Positions 56,038-64,000 of a stretch of 64,000 nt of DNA are shown one piece after another. Made by a program: the position numbers and the translations under genes. How positions within the stretch are numbered: position 1 is the first letter of the stretch; the number at the start of each line of letters is the position of its first letter. Below the pieces are notes generated by a model. It was not told the DNA's origin. It searched no databases and saw only the letters and a list, made by a program, of their open reading frames with translations. This DNA comes from Verrucomicrobia bacterium LW23 (GTDB taxonomy: Bacteria > Verrucomicrobiota > Verrucomicrobiia > Methylacidiphilales > UBA1321). Where the stretch lies: positions 2,517 to 66,516 of the forward strand of contig QAZA01000053.1 in NCBI GenBank assembly GCA_003054695.1, read 5' to 3'.

Positions 56038-56066
56038 AGCATAGGTAACGGCCAGCGTTATGTCAA
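56038..56066 (-). promoter_or_regulatory. Sigma-70 promoter of rplM
   Basis: On the minus strand TTGACA (reverse of 56061-56066), a 17-base spacer and TATGCT (reverse of 56038-56043) lie 15 bp before the rplM start. The predicted transcript begins about eight bases before the ATG. Confidence 0.8.
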
Positions 56067-56238
56067 TGATAAGATAGGGAAATTGTGGAGAATTTTCTGT
56101 CACGAATGAGGCCGGTGATTCCTGCTCGGCACAGCCTGTATGAATGGGGCTGAAACCTGGTGTCTTTGGCACTTGGCAGTGAGGATTTTTCACATCCGCT
56201 TCGCGCGCTTTTGAGTGACGGCGGCGCTCTTGGTTTGT

Positions 56239-59200
56239 CTACGTCTCGCGCATCTGCAGCATCATGGAGAAGACGCAGCCGGCCCAGCCGTTTTCGATGC
56301 GGTAGAGGATGCGGTTGAGGCCTTTTTTGAAGTGGACGCGGCGGTAGCCCTCGTTGGCGCGCCAGACTTTTTGGGCGGGGCCGCTGGCCCAGACGAGCAT
56401 GTCGTTGATCCACACTTTGCTGAAGTCGTCGCTGCCGACGGCGATCCACATGTCGCGCTCCTCTTCAAACCACAGGGTGGTGTAGGCGTAGTAGATGCCG
56501 TAGGGCTGCTCGTTGGGCGGGCGAATCGGCGCCTTGTTGGCCTGGAAGAACTGCCATTTGAGGGGGATGTCGTCTTTGCCCACGTAGGTGGCGTCCAGGG
56601 AGATGACGGACTCGGGCGGGAATTTCGTCTCCATGTTGCGGCGGGCGGGGTTGGGCCAGGGGCCTATGATGTACCAGGTGTCCAGGTACATCCACTTGGC
56701 GCCGGGCTGGCCGGATCCGGCGGCGTGCACTTTGCGGCCGGGCACGCTCTCCATTACCGCGCCGGGGGCTGGTAAGCCGCGCGGGCCGCCGGCGGTGCCC
56801 TGGCCGTACGCACTGGTGGCGAAAGCGGCGGGGCCTCCACCTCCGCGACTGCCGCCTTTGCCGGCGGGGCCGCCAGCGGGGCCTTGTCCTTGTCCGCCGG
56901 CACCTGCGCCGGTGCCTTTGCCCTGGCCCTGGCCGTGCGGGCCCTGGGCGGCACCGGTGCCTTGCGAGGTGCCGCTGGCGGTGCCTTTGCCGGGGGCGCC
57001 GTCGCCGCTGCCGGCCATCATGCCGCTGAGGGGGCCGGAGGTGGGGCTCTCCTGGCCGGCCTGGCCGTGGGCGCCCGGGCCGGCGCCGCCGCTGCCGGGG
57101 CCGGTGCTTTGGCCGTAGGCGCTTTCGCCCTGGCCCTGGCCGTAGGCTACATCGCCGCCTGCGCCGGCTGTGCCGCCTTCGCCGTTTTGGATCTGCTTCA
57201 TCAGCGCGGCCATGTCGACGGCGTTGTCGCCGGTCTGGGCGTCGGTGGCCATGGCGGCGAGGGCGTTCTGCTGCTCGGCCTGCAGGCGCATGCCTTCCAG
57301 GGAGAGGGCGGCGGTGGTGCCTTCGTCGGAGCTTCCGCCGCCGTTGCCGCGCTGGCTGCCGGCCAGGAAGGCCATGCCGCGGGCGGAGGCGAGCATGGAG
57401 TTGATCTGCTCGGTGGCTTTCTCCAGCACGGCTTTCTTGTTGTCCAGCTCCTGCATCGTGCCGGCGCCTTTGTTCAGCTCGCCTTTCAGGTCGGGGCGCT
57501 TTGTCCTGGCTACTTCGACATATTTTTGGGCTTCGGAGATGGGGATTTGTCGTTGGATGGCGGTCTCGGTCGCGCGAATCGTCTTGTAGTTCTCGGCAAT
57601 CTTTTCCTCGGTCTTTACCGCCAGGTCGTACAGCTCGCCGGCTGTCATGCCGTTGATATTGGGCTGGGGCGCTTTGCCTTTGCCGGTTGTGGTTGCCGTG
57701 CTGCCGGGTTTGGCGGGGGGAGTAGGAGGCGTGGCGCCAGGTGCGGGAGCCGTGCCCGTGCCCTGGGGTGGAGGCGTTGCGCCGCCGGTGGGCGTTGCGG
57801 GCGCTGTCGACGCGGCCGACGACGGAGTGGAAGGCGCTCCGGCCGTGGAGGTTGCGCTGCCGGGGGGCGGAGGCGTCGCCCCGGTGCTCGGCGTTGCTCC
57901 TGCAGTCGGATTGCCCGACGTTTCCGTGCCGGCCGTTGCGGTAGAGGCATCCGCGCCGCTTTGCTGGCGACTCTGCGCCAGGGCGGATTTTGCGTTGTTT
58001 TGCGCTTCGGCCGCCTTCTTTTGCGCATCCAGGGCGGACTTTTGCGTGCTTTCGATCTTGCCGGGCAGCGAGGCGATCTCGCTTTCGGTCTTCGCGACTT
58101 CGGCCCTGGCGGTGGCGGCTTTCCCTTCCAGCCCGGCCTTCTTGCCTTTGGCCGTCTCCAGTTCCTTCTTCGCTGTTTGGAGACGGCCTTCCGTCTTGCC
58201 CAGATTTTCCGTGGCGGTTTTCAGAGATTTCTCGGCGCGGGCCTGCGCATCCCTGGCGGCTTTCGCATCATTTGCGGCCTTCTTGTCCTTATCGCCGGCG
58301 GTCTTTGCGGCTTCGGCTTTGGCGGTAGCGTTGGCGTTGGCGTCGGCAACTTCCTTTTTCTTGATCTCCTGCTCGCCCTTTTGCTTCGCCACTTCGTCGG
58401 TCAGCTTGCCTACCGAATTGGTCTTTGTCTCAATCTGGTTCTCGTTGTTCTTCAGGGACTTTTCGGCGGCTTCCTCCGTGCGCTTCTGGTGCTCCAGCTG
58501 GCGCTTTTTGTTGCCCAGATCCTTGGCCAGTTGCGCGGATTCATCCTGTTTGTCGTTGGCGGTGGACTGCGCTTCGTTCGCTTTGGCCTGCTCCTCGCGG
58601 GCTTTGTTAAACTGCTCGCCGGTAAAATTCATCTGCTCCGTCGCCTTGTTCTGGGCCACGGCTGCGGCGGTTTGCGCATTCTTTGCGGCCTCCTGGGCTT
58701 TGGCCAGATCGCTTTCGGCCTTCTTGACGGCCTCCTGTGCTTTGGCTTTGTCCTCGGGGGTGGTTGCGTTCTTCTCGGCGTCGGCGGCGGTTTTCAGATC
58801 TTCGGCGGCTTTGGCGGCTTCGGCCTCGGCTTCGACGGCTTTCTTCTGCTCCATCTGCACGTTGGCCAGCGCTTCCTCGGCTTTTTGCGGCGCGTCGGCG
58901 GCAAGTTCCTCGGCCATGGGGGCGAATTCCTCCTGGCGCTTCTCGGCCATCTCGGCCAGCTGCTGCTCGGTGGAGAGGAGTTCCTCCACCTTGCTGCGCA
59001 GTTCGTCTGCCTGGGTGGCCTGAATCTGCTCGGCGGCGTGCTCAATGCGCTCCGACGACACGTTGGACTGGTGCGACGCCGGGGAGGTGGTGCCGTCCGC
59101 GTTCGTCACAATCTCGATGGCCCGCGAGGGAAACATCCAGACGACGAGCAGGATGAGCAACACGTGGCCCACAACGGACCACGAGAACCAGCGCGCTTTC

Positions 59201-59337
59201 ACGCCGCTCTCGCCCGTGCCCTCTGTTTTGACGTCGGAATAGCCGTACGTGAGGGGCGGCACGCCCTCGGGGAGCGTGCTGGCGGTGGTTACGGCTGCTT
59301 CGTCACTGGCCTTTGTTTTTAGTGCGGAATGAGACAT
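56239..59337 (-). CDS. Giant TolA/TonB-like coiled-coil protein with C-terminal beta-sandwich-like domain
   Basis: The ATG at 59337 gives 1032 residues. A single membrane helix at about 51-69 carries S54 and H58 (SVVGH), the SxxxH pattern of TonB/TolA that contacts ExbB/ExbD. Residues about 90-470 are an Ala/Lys/Glu-rich coiled coil, about 470-555 a Pro/Thr/Ala/Gly-rich segment, about 560-710 helical, about 715-860 Gly/Gln-rich, and the last 155 residues a folded domain (MYLDTWYIIGPWPNPARRN, AVGSDDFSKVWINDML, GLNRILYRIENGWAG). That last part resembles carbohydrate-binding modules beside glycoside hydrolases. No TonB C-terminal domain is present. Its start overlaps exbD by 35 bp. It probably transmits the ExbB/ExbD motor to a wall or surface partner. 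Confidence 0.72.
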   Translation of the reverse strand: MSHSALKTKASDEAAVTTASTLPEGVPPLTYGYSDVKTEGTGESGVKARWFSWSVVGHVLLILLVVWMFPSRAIEIVTNADGTTSPASHQSNVSSERIEHAAEQIQATQADELRSKVEELLSTEQQLAEMAEKRQEEFAPMAEELAADAPQKAEEALANVQMEQKKAVEAEAEAAKAAEDLKTAADAEKNATTPEDKAKAQEAVKKAESDLAKAQEAAKNAQTAAAVAQNKATEQMNFTGEQFNKAREEQAKANEAQSTANDKQDESAQLAKDLGNKKRQLEHQKRTEEAAEKSLKNNENQIETKTNSVGKLTDEVAKQKGEQEIKKKEVADANANATAKAEAAKTAGDKDKKAANDAKAARDAQARAEKSLKTATENLGKTEGRLQTAKKELETAKGKKAGLEGKAATARAEVAKTESEIASLPGKIESTQKSALDAQKKAAEAQNNAKSALAQSRQQSGADASTATAGTETSGNPTAGATPSTGATPPPPGSATSTAGAPSTPSSAASTAPATPTGGATPPPQGTGTAPAPGATPPTPPAKPGSTATTTGKGKAPQPNINGMTAGELYDLAVKTEEKIAENYKTIRATETAIQRQIPISEAQKYVEVARTKRPDLKGELNKGAGTMQELDNKKAVLEKATEQINSMLASARGMAFLAGSQRGNGGGSSDEGTTAALSLEGMRLQAEQQNALAAMATDAQTGDNAVDMAALMKQIQNGEGGTAGAGGDVAYGQGQGESAYGQSTGPGSGGAGPGAHGQAGQESPTSGPLSGMMAGSGDGAPGKGTASGTSQGTGAAQGPHGQGQGKGTGAGAGGQGQGPAGGPAGKGGSRGGGGPAAFATSAYGQGTAGGPRGLPAPGAVMESVPGRKVHAAGSGQPGAKWMYLDTWYIIGPWPNPARRNMETKFPPESVISLDATYVGKDDIPLKWQFFQANKAPIRPPNEQPYGIYYAYTTLWFEEERDMWIAVGSDDFSKVWINDMLVWASGPAQKVWRANEGYRRVHFKKGLNRILYRIENGWAGCVFSMMLQMRET

Positions 59338-59716
59338 TGCGTAATCCGTTGAATTCACACATTTCCATGATCTCCACAACATACTTGAAGGGAGTGCCGA
59401 CGTCTGCGTCGATGCGCACCTTGCGGTCCTTATTGGCGGCGGAGGCCGCCTGCAGGCGCTGCATCAGGTTGTCGATGGTGACCGACTCGCCCGCAAAGTA
59501 GCGTTGCCCGGCGGCATCCAGCCCCAGCACAATCGTGTCGCTCTTTTGCTCGGAGTCGACCGCCGCGCCGCTTTCGGGCAGCTTCAGCGGCAGCTCCTTC
59601 TCGGTCTTCTTGAGGGTGGTGGCCACTAAAAAGAAGAGGAGCAACACAAACATACAGTCGATCATCGGGATCAGCGGGATCTCGAAATCGACGTCGGCCT
59701 GGCGCTTAATGCGCAT
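59303..59716 (-). CDS. exbD: ExbD/TolR-family motor subunit
   Basis: The 137-residue protein has a short N terminus, one membrane helix with the proton-carrying Asp (IPMIDCMFVLLLFFLVAT) and a periplasmic domain ending in EMCEFNGLRNVSFRTK. ExbD/TolR stator subunits couple proton flow to TonB or TolA. It overlaps the ExbB gene by 11 bp and the TolA-like gene by 35 bp, so the three are surely one translational unit. Confidence 0.92.
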   Translation of the reverse strand: MRIKRQADVDFEIPLIPMIDCMFVLLLFFLVATTLKKTEKELPLKLPESGAAVDSEQKSDTIVLGLDAAGQRYFAGESVTIDNLMQRLQAASAANKDRKVRIDADVGTPFKYVVEIMEMCEFNGLRNVSFRTKNKGQ

Positions 59717-60710
59717 GGGTCACACCCTCCTCTTTCTTCTCAGCCTTCGCGTCGGCCATATCGGCGGGGGCGGAGGCCGCGGGCGCTTTGGTGTGGCTGT
59801 GGTTGTGCGCTAGGGCAAAGGCTTCGCGGCTCAGGAACCACTCGCTCAGCAGGCCTGTCAGCTCGCGCTCCAGGGCGGAGCCATAAGAGTTGGTAACGCT
59901 CTTGAAGTAGTGGAACATGGTGAGGAACGGAATGGCGATAGCCAGGCCCAGGCCGGTGGTGACGAGCGCCTCCGAGATACCATCCGCCAGCGACGCCGGG
60001 TTGCCCAGCGCGCCCTGCATAGCCACGGTCTCGAACGTCGTGATCATGCCCAGAATCATGCCCAGCAGACCGATCAGCGGCTCCAGCGTGGCCACGACGC
60101 CGAGCGGATAAGCGCGCTGGTGGTTGGTCTCGATCTCCTGCGAAATGATGTCGCCCGTGGCGGCCGAGATGTCCGCAAACGGCGCATGGCGATGGCGCGC
60201 GACCCACGAGATGGCGCGGCCGAGCGTGCTGGGGTATTTGTCGTCAAACTTCTCCAGGTCCTCGTACTTGCCCTCGCGCCACAGGCGGCGCGCCTCGGCG
60301 GCCACCCCCGCGGGGATGAGATTTTTGCGCCGCAGATTCACAAAGCGCTCCACCATAAAGGCCGCGCCGAACACGGAGACGAGGATCTGCACGACGGCAG
60401 CCGGGCCGCCCTGCTTCAGCTTGACCCACCAGCTGCTGGTATGAAAGTGCTTGCCCACCTCCTGCTGCTGGCGCTTGCTGCGCTCCTCCGCCTCGGAGGA
60501 GGCTGTCTTGTCGCTCTCAGCTTGGGCGGCCGGTGCTGTCGGCGAGGCGGCGGGGGCCGGTGCGCCACCGGGTGTGGCAGGGGCGGCGGCAGGCGCGGGC
60601 GTAGCGGGTGCGGGAGCGGTGGGCTGAGCCTGCGCACGAGTCAGCGGCTCGATCATATACAGGGTGGAGAACGCCATGCAGGCGACGATCGCAAGGTGGA
60701 GCGGTTTCAT
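59706..60710 (-). CDS. exbB: ExbB/TolQ/MotA-family proton channel protein
   Basis: The 334-residue protein starts with a signal-type helix and a long Pro/Ala linker (about residues 30-75), then the ExbB core: a helix near 110-130, a cytoplasmic loop, and two helices with LEPLIGLLGMILGMITTF and TTGLGLAIAIPFLTMFHYF. These fit the proton channel fold. Its C terminus is His-rich, then acidic. ExbD starts before its stop. A plausible promoter lies upstream at 60854-60883. Confidence 0.92.
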   Translation of the reverse strand: MKPLHLAIVACMAFSTLYMIEPLTRAQAQPTAPAPATPAPAAAPATPGGAPAPAASPTAPAAQAESDKTASSEAEERSKRQQQEVGKHFHTSSWWVKLKQGGPAAVVQILVSVFGAAFMVERFVNLRRKNLIPAGVAAEARRLWREGKYEDLEKFDDKYPSTLGRAISWVARHRHAPFADISAATGDIISQEIETNHQRAYPLGVVATLEPLIGLLGMILGMITTFETVAMQGALGNPASLADGISEALVTTGLGLAIAIPFLTMFHYFKSVTNSYGSALERELTGLLSEWFLSREAFALAHNHSHTKAPAASAPADMADAKAEKKEEGVTHAH

Positions 60711-61373
60711 AGATGCAGGGATACGGATGCAGTGTGTCGAAGAGGCTGGTGAGGGGGGGGAAGGGAGGGGAGGGAGAGGAAGCCGTGCCGGGGAAGGCCT
60801 GAGCGAATCGTTCCGGGGCTCCGCTGAGGGGAGGCGTTACGCGATGCGCGGGTGTTATAAAGGAGAGAAAAATCTCCTGTAAAGGGGAAGTAGTCGAATG
60901 CTATACTGAACAGCGATGTCTGGCAATGTTGATATTACGATAATCGCGACGCCGACAAAATGAAGAAATTGCAGGAAATCGTCAATTCTTTTATGAGTAT
61001 AAGAATACACTAAATCAGCGAGCGACTGAAACCGTTAACATTCATGCAATGGCAAGAAGATTGTGCTCGTGCACATCGGTCGGCTTCCGCCAATCATGGG
61101 GCAAATCAGCCCGCTTTCTGGCAGCTGCGCAGTCGTATCCGTTGCTTTGCCAGACTCCTTCCGCGAAAGTTGGGCAACGGTTCAGTGGCATTCCATACCG
61201 GACACGTGCGATTGCCGGTGTTTCGTCGTGCATCCACCATTCGGTGATCGTGCGCAATGCATGAGCGTCATCGATACAACGTGCAGCACTTTTTTATTGA
61301 CTGGTGCTTCGAAAGAACTATACACAGGTCCCCAAAGCCGACGCCAGGCTTCGCTATTGGAGAGAATGTAATC
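60711..61373. other. Divergent gap between exbB and the glycosyltransferase gene
   Basis: The 663-bp gap contains the exbB promoter candidate, a GGAGA/TCTCC hairpin within it (60862-60877), an extended -10 box TGCTATACT on the plus strand (60899-60907), and from 61020 onward several short open frames on both strands that give no recognisable protein. No gene is claimed. Confidence 0.5.
60854..60883 (-). promoter_or_regulatory. Candidate promoter of the exbB operon
   Basis: On the minus strand TTTACA (reverse of 60878-60883), an 18-base spacer and TATAAC (reverse of 60854-60859) lie about 145 bp before the exbB start. The spacer holds the GGAGA/TCTCC hairpin, which may be an operator. Confidence 0.5.
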
Positions 61374-62909
61374 ATGTCCGCCAAATTACTCGAGAAGCGA
61401 GCTGCTAACACATTAAGAAGTTCTAAACAGTTTGTTGAAAACGAACTGTTGTCCAACAATCACGGCAAAAAGATAGCAATACTTATTGTTACCTACAACG
61501 CTGTTACGACACTGGCCAAGGTATTGAATCGGATACCGGAAGTTGTTTACCAGAATGTAGGTAAGATTCTTATTTTTGATGATGCCAGCGCCGACGCTAC
61601 GTACGAACTAGCGCTGGGCCTCAAGTCCACGCTCCCGCACGCGGAGAAGATCGACGTCTTCAAGCATCCCAAAAACCTCGGCTACGGCGGCAATCAAAAG
61701 GCCGGGTACCAGCACCTGATCAAGGAAGGCTACGACATCGCCATCCTCCTGCACGGCGACGGCCAGTATGCGCCGGAGTTCCTGGCGGAGCTCTACCACC
61801 CGATCGTCATCAAGGAGGCGGACGCCGTATTCGGCTCGCGCATGATGGGCGACTACGGCGGACCGCTGCGCGGCGGCATGCCCATCTACAAGTTTGTGGG
61901 CAACCGCATCCTTACCGGCATTGCCAACTTCTCCCTTGGCACTAACATGACGGAGTTCCATAGCGGATACCGCGCGTATAACCTGCACGCGCTCAAGAAC
62001 ATCTGCATGGACGAGATGACAAACGATTTCCACTTCGATACGGAAATCATCGTCAAGCTGCACCACTCCAACTACAAGATTATGGAGCGGGCCATCCCGA
62101 CGTACTACGGCGACGAAATCTGTTACGTCAACGGCTTCAAGTACGCCAAAAACGTCGTGCGGTCCCTCTACCGCTACCACCAGACGGTCAAGGCCAACAC
62201 GGTTTACCCGGAGTACCAGGAGTACTACCCGCACTATCCCGTCAAATCCAGCTTTGGCTCCAGCCACGTTATCGCCAGCGAGCTGGTGGGCAGTAACAAG
62301 GTTGTGCTGGATATTGGCTGCGGCGAAGGGCTTTTTGCCTCGCAGCTCGCCTCCAAAGGCAACACCGTGTACGGGGTGGACCAGCTGGAGGCGCCCAAGA
62401 ACCTGCAGGCGCTGAAGGCCTACTACAAGGCGGACCTCGACCAGGGCCTCGACTCGTGCCTGGAGGAGCTGAAAAAGAACTCCTACGACTACATCCTGCT
62501 TATGGATATCCTTGAGCACCTGAAGGATCCGACGAAACTGCTGCAGCAGGTGCTGGAGCTCGCCGGGCCGGATACGCTGATCCTGTGCTCCGTGCCCAAC
62601 GTCGCAAACTTCTACGTGCGGTTCGGCCTCCTGTTCGGCCAGTTTAACTACACGGAGCGCGGCATCCTCGACAAAACGCACCTCCGCTTCTGGACGCGCT
62701 CCTCTTTCCTCGATTTCGTCGAGGCCAACGGCCTGGCCGTTGCCAAAAAGCGCGCCTCCATCATCCCGTTCGAGCTTGTTCTTGGCCTCTCCAATCAAAA
62801 CATCATCAGCCGGACTCTGAACCTGGGTATGCGCGCCGTTACTAAGGTAATGCCCAGCCTGTTTGGTTATCAAACCATTGTCCTGGGCTCTCCAAAGGCA
62901 AAAAAGTAA
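61374..62909 (+). CDS. Glycosyltransferase family 2 fused to a SAM-dependent methyltransferase
   Basis: The ATG at 61374 gives 511 residues. The first 300 residues are a GT2 of the DPM1/undecaprenyl type (AILIVTYNAVTTL, FDDASADAT, ILLHGDGQYAPEFL, DFHFDTEII). Residues about 310-460 form a class I methyltransferase (VVLDIGCGEGLFASQLA, ILLMDILEHLKDP). Most known examples are separate genes. It lies before an RmlD-like reductase and an RmlB-like dehydratase, so it probably adds and then methylates a sugar in surface-glycan synthesis. Upstream in-frame codons to 61257 are not counted. Confidence 0.85.
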   Translation: MSAKLLEKRAANTLRSSKQFVENELLSNNHGKKIAILIVTYNAVTTLAKVLNRIPEVVYQNVGKILIFDDASADATYELALGLKSTLPHAEKIDVFKHPKNLGYGGNQKAGYQHLIKEGYDIAILLHGDGQYAPEFLAELYHPIVIKEADAVFGSRMMGDYGGPLRGGMPIYKFVGNRILTGIANFSLGTNMTEFHSGYRAYNLHALKNICMDEMTNDFHFDTEIIVKLHHSNYKIMERAIPTYYGDEICYVNGFKYAKNVVRSLYRYHQTVKANTVYPEYQEYYPHYPVKSSFGSSHVIASELVGSNKVVLDIGCGEGLFASQLASKGNTVYGVDQLEAPKNLQALKAYYKADLDQGLDSCLEELKKNSYDYILLMDILEHLKDPTKLLQQVLELAGPDTLILCSVPNVANFYVRFGLLFGQFNYTERGILDKTHLRFWTRSSFLDFVEANGLAVAKKRASIIPFELVLGLSNQNIISRTLNLGMRAVTKVMPSLFGYQTIVLGSPKAKK

Positions 62910-62953
62910 CATTATTACGATTTCGTTTACACGTACCTCTACCCATTTGTTGC

Positions 62954-63904
62954 ATGATTGTATTGCTTGGCGCCGGCGGATATGTAGGTACAGCTTTCGT
63001 AGCGCATCTGACTGCACAAAAAACACCATTCACTGTCTTGTCGAGAGGACAGTGGGACCCTTCGCGGCCGCAAACGCTTCAACAACATTTGCGCGATACA
63101 AAAGCGACATTCCTTATTAATTGCGTAGGCTATACAGGTAAACCTAATGTAGATGCCTGCGAGCTGCACAAGCAGGAATGTCTGTACGGCAATGCCATAT
63201 TGCCCGAGGTCGTTGCCAAAGCCTGCGATGAACTGGGCGTAGCTTGGGGCCATGTCTCCAGCGGCTGTATCTTTACCGGTGATCGCGGTCGCGATAAAGC
63301 AGGCAACGTCCTGGGATTTGCTGAAGAACACGCGCCCAACTTTTCCTTCCGCCAAAACAATTGCAGCTTCTATAGCGGTACCAAAGCCCTGGGCGAAGAG
63401 ATCCTCGGTTATCGCGAAGTTCCTGACCCCGGTGGCACTACACTTTGGGAGCCCGTTGCCCCTGCAAAAGGATACATCTGGCGTCTGCGCATTCCCTTTG
63501 ATGAAAAAGCCTCGCCGCGCAATTACCTTACCAAGGTAATGACCTATGCAAAGCTGCTGGAGGCGCGGAATTCCCTCTCCCAGCTTGGCGAGTTTGTGCG
63601 TGCCTGTACAGAATGCTGGGAGAAGAAAGTGCCGTTCGGTATCTACAATGTTACGAATCCCGGCAGCGTTACAACTCGCGAAGTGGTTGCGCTGATTGAG
63701 AACTCCGCTGTTGGCAAAGCTCTTGTAAAAAGCGGCAAATCCTTTTCCTATTTTGAGGACGAAGGTGTCTTTATGAAAACTGCCGCCAAAACACCGCGCT
63801 CCAACTGCGTGCTGGACAGCAGCAAACTTGCGGCCGCCGGAATTGTGATGTCACCCGTGACAGAAGCCCTCGAGCGCTCGCTTCGCAACTGGCAGGCGAG
63901 CTGA
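62954..63904 (+). CDS. RmlD-like sugar nucleotide reductase (NAD-dependent epimerase family)
   Basis: The 316-residue extended SDR has GAGGYVGTAFV at the N terminus, VSSGCIFTG and the catalytic YSGTK. It resembles dTDP-4-dehydrorhamnose reductases and epimerases of the same fold. It lies 44 bp after the glycosyltransferase gene and 31 bp before the next start, so an operon is likely. Confidence 0.85.
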   Translation: MIVLLGAGGYVGTAFVAHLTAQKTPFTVLSRGQWDPSRPQTLQQHLRDTKATFLINCVGYTGKPNVDACELHKQECLYGNAILPEVVAKACDELGVAWGHVSSGCIFTGDRGRDKAGNVLGFAEEHAPNFSFRQNNCSFYSGTKALGEEILGYREVPDPGGTTLWEPVAPAKGYIWRLRIPFDEKASPRNYLTKVMTYAKLLEARNSLSQLGEFVRACTECWEKKVPFGIYNVTNPGSVTTREVVALIENSAVGKALVKSGKSFSYFEDEGVFMKTAAKTPRSNCVLDSSKLAAAGIVMSPVTEALERSLRNWQAS

Positions 63905-63935
63905 TGCCTTCGGGCAAGTCATTGTACTATTGCTT

Positions 63936-64000
63936 ATGAATCTTCTTGTCACCGGCGGATGCGGCTTTATTGGAAGCAACTTTATTCGCAAAAGCCTTCT
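63936..64000 (+). CDS. RmlB-like dTDP-glucose 4,6-dehydratase, 5' end only
   Basis: The window ends after 21 codons reading MNLLVTGGCGFIGSNFIRKSL, the start of an extended SDR with the TGGCGFIGSN nucleotide-binding motif typical of dTDP-glucose 4,6-dehydratase. The rest lies outside. Other sugar-nucleotide epimerases begin the same way. Confidence 0.7.
   Translation, partial: MNLLVTGGCGFIGSNFIRKSL

Noticed and set aside
56884-59322. Long plus-strand ORF opposite the giant coiled-coil protein
   Set aside because: It is the Gly/Phe-rich mirror of an Ala/Lys/Glu-rich coiled coil and has no start context or domain.
60960-61013. 17-codon ORF starting MKKLQEIVNSF
   Set aside because: No ribosome site precedes it and the AT-rich surroundings make such a frame likely by chance.
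61042-61257. Minus-strand ORF of 71 codons in the gap before the glycosyltransferase
   Set aside because: Several frames on both strands are open here, there is no ribosome site, and the protein is not recognised.

Overview
The window is GC-rich chromosomal DNA from a Gram-negative bacterium. The likely group is Verrucomicrobiota (possibly Opitutales or a relative). This is inferred from the mix of a GntR-type helix-turn-helix fused to a LacI-like sensor, ExbB/ExbD beside a giant coiled-coil protein, GspG-like pseudopilins without a full secretion operon, a PL8 polysaccharide lyase, an LpxL-like acyltransferase fused to an MMPL exporter, and several families of long dispersed palindromes. No rRNA or tRNA gene was found and no 16S is available, so the placement is tentative.

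Left part (1-17.6 kb). A five-repeat CRISPR array without cas genes in view abuts a membrane-protein ORF. An MMPL exporter/acyltransferase fusion, metE, a short-chain dehydrogenase, a receiver-PAS-GGDEF-EAL protein, an aldose-1-epimerase-like protein, pyrD, tex and a VapBC-like toxin-antitoxin pair follow. Middle-left (17.6-33.8 kb): a membrane-anchored beta-propeller protein flanked by two copies of one palindrome, a DUF58 protein coupled to a sigma-54 response regulator, a START/AHSA1 protein, an orphan nuoI, an HNH nuclease, an aldo/keto reductase, a secreted C39-like cysteine peptidase and an L,D-transpeptidase. Next come an AT-rich gap with a possible small RNA gene, rlmN, a GntR/LacI hybrid regulator with an operator-like palindrome, argS and a metallophosphoesterase.

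Middle-right (34-56 kb): a three-gene ABC-2 operon, an STM4015-like leucine-rich-repeat protein, rpmG with a good promoter, a Wzy/O-antigen-ligase-like membrane protein, a PL8 lyase, polX, and a group of exported proteins (secretin-fragment-like protein, two pseudopilins, a small membrane protein). These are followed by rarA, a class V aminotransferase, a secreted STN-like protein, two tandem ABM monooxygenases, a histidinol-phosphatase-like PHP protein, a DUF423 protein and rpsI/rplM.

Right end (56-64 kb). The most unusual locus is exbB-exbD-(giant TolA/TonB-like protein), three overlapping genes on the minus strand. The third product has a TonB-type N-terminal anchor (SxxxH in the membrane helix), about 400 residues of coiled coil, a long Gly-rich stretch and a C-terminal beta-sandwich-like domain in place of a TonB C-terminal domain. 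The window ends inside a surface-polysaccharide cluster: a glycosyltransferase-methyltransferase fusion, an RmlD-like reductase and the first codons of an RmlB-like dehydratase.

Non-coding structure is rich. At least three families of dispersed inverted repeats occur, and several sit exactly between convergent genes, where they could serve as two-way terminators.
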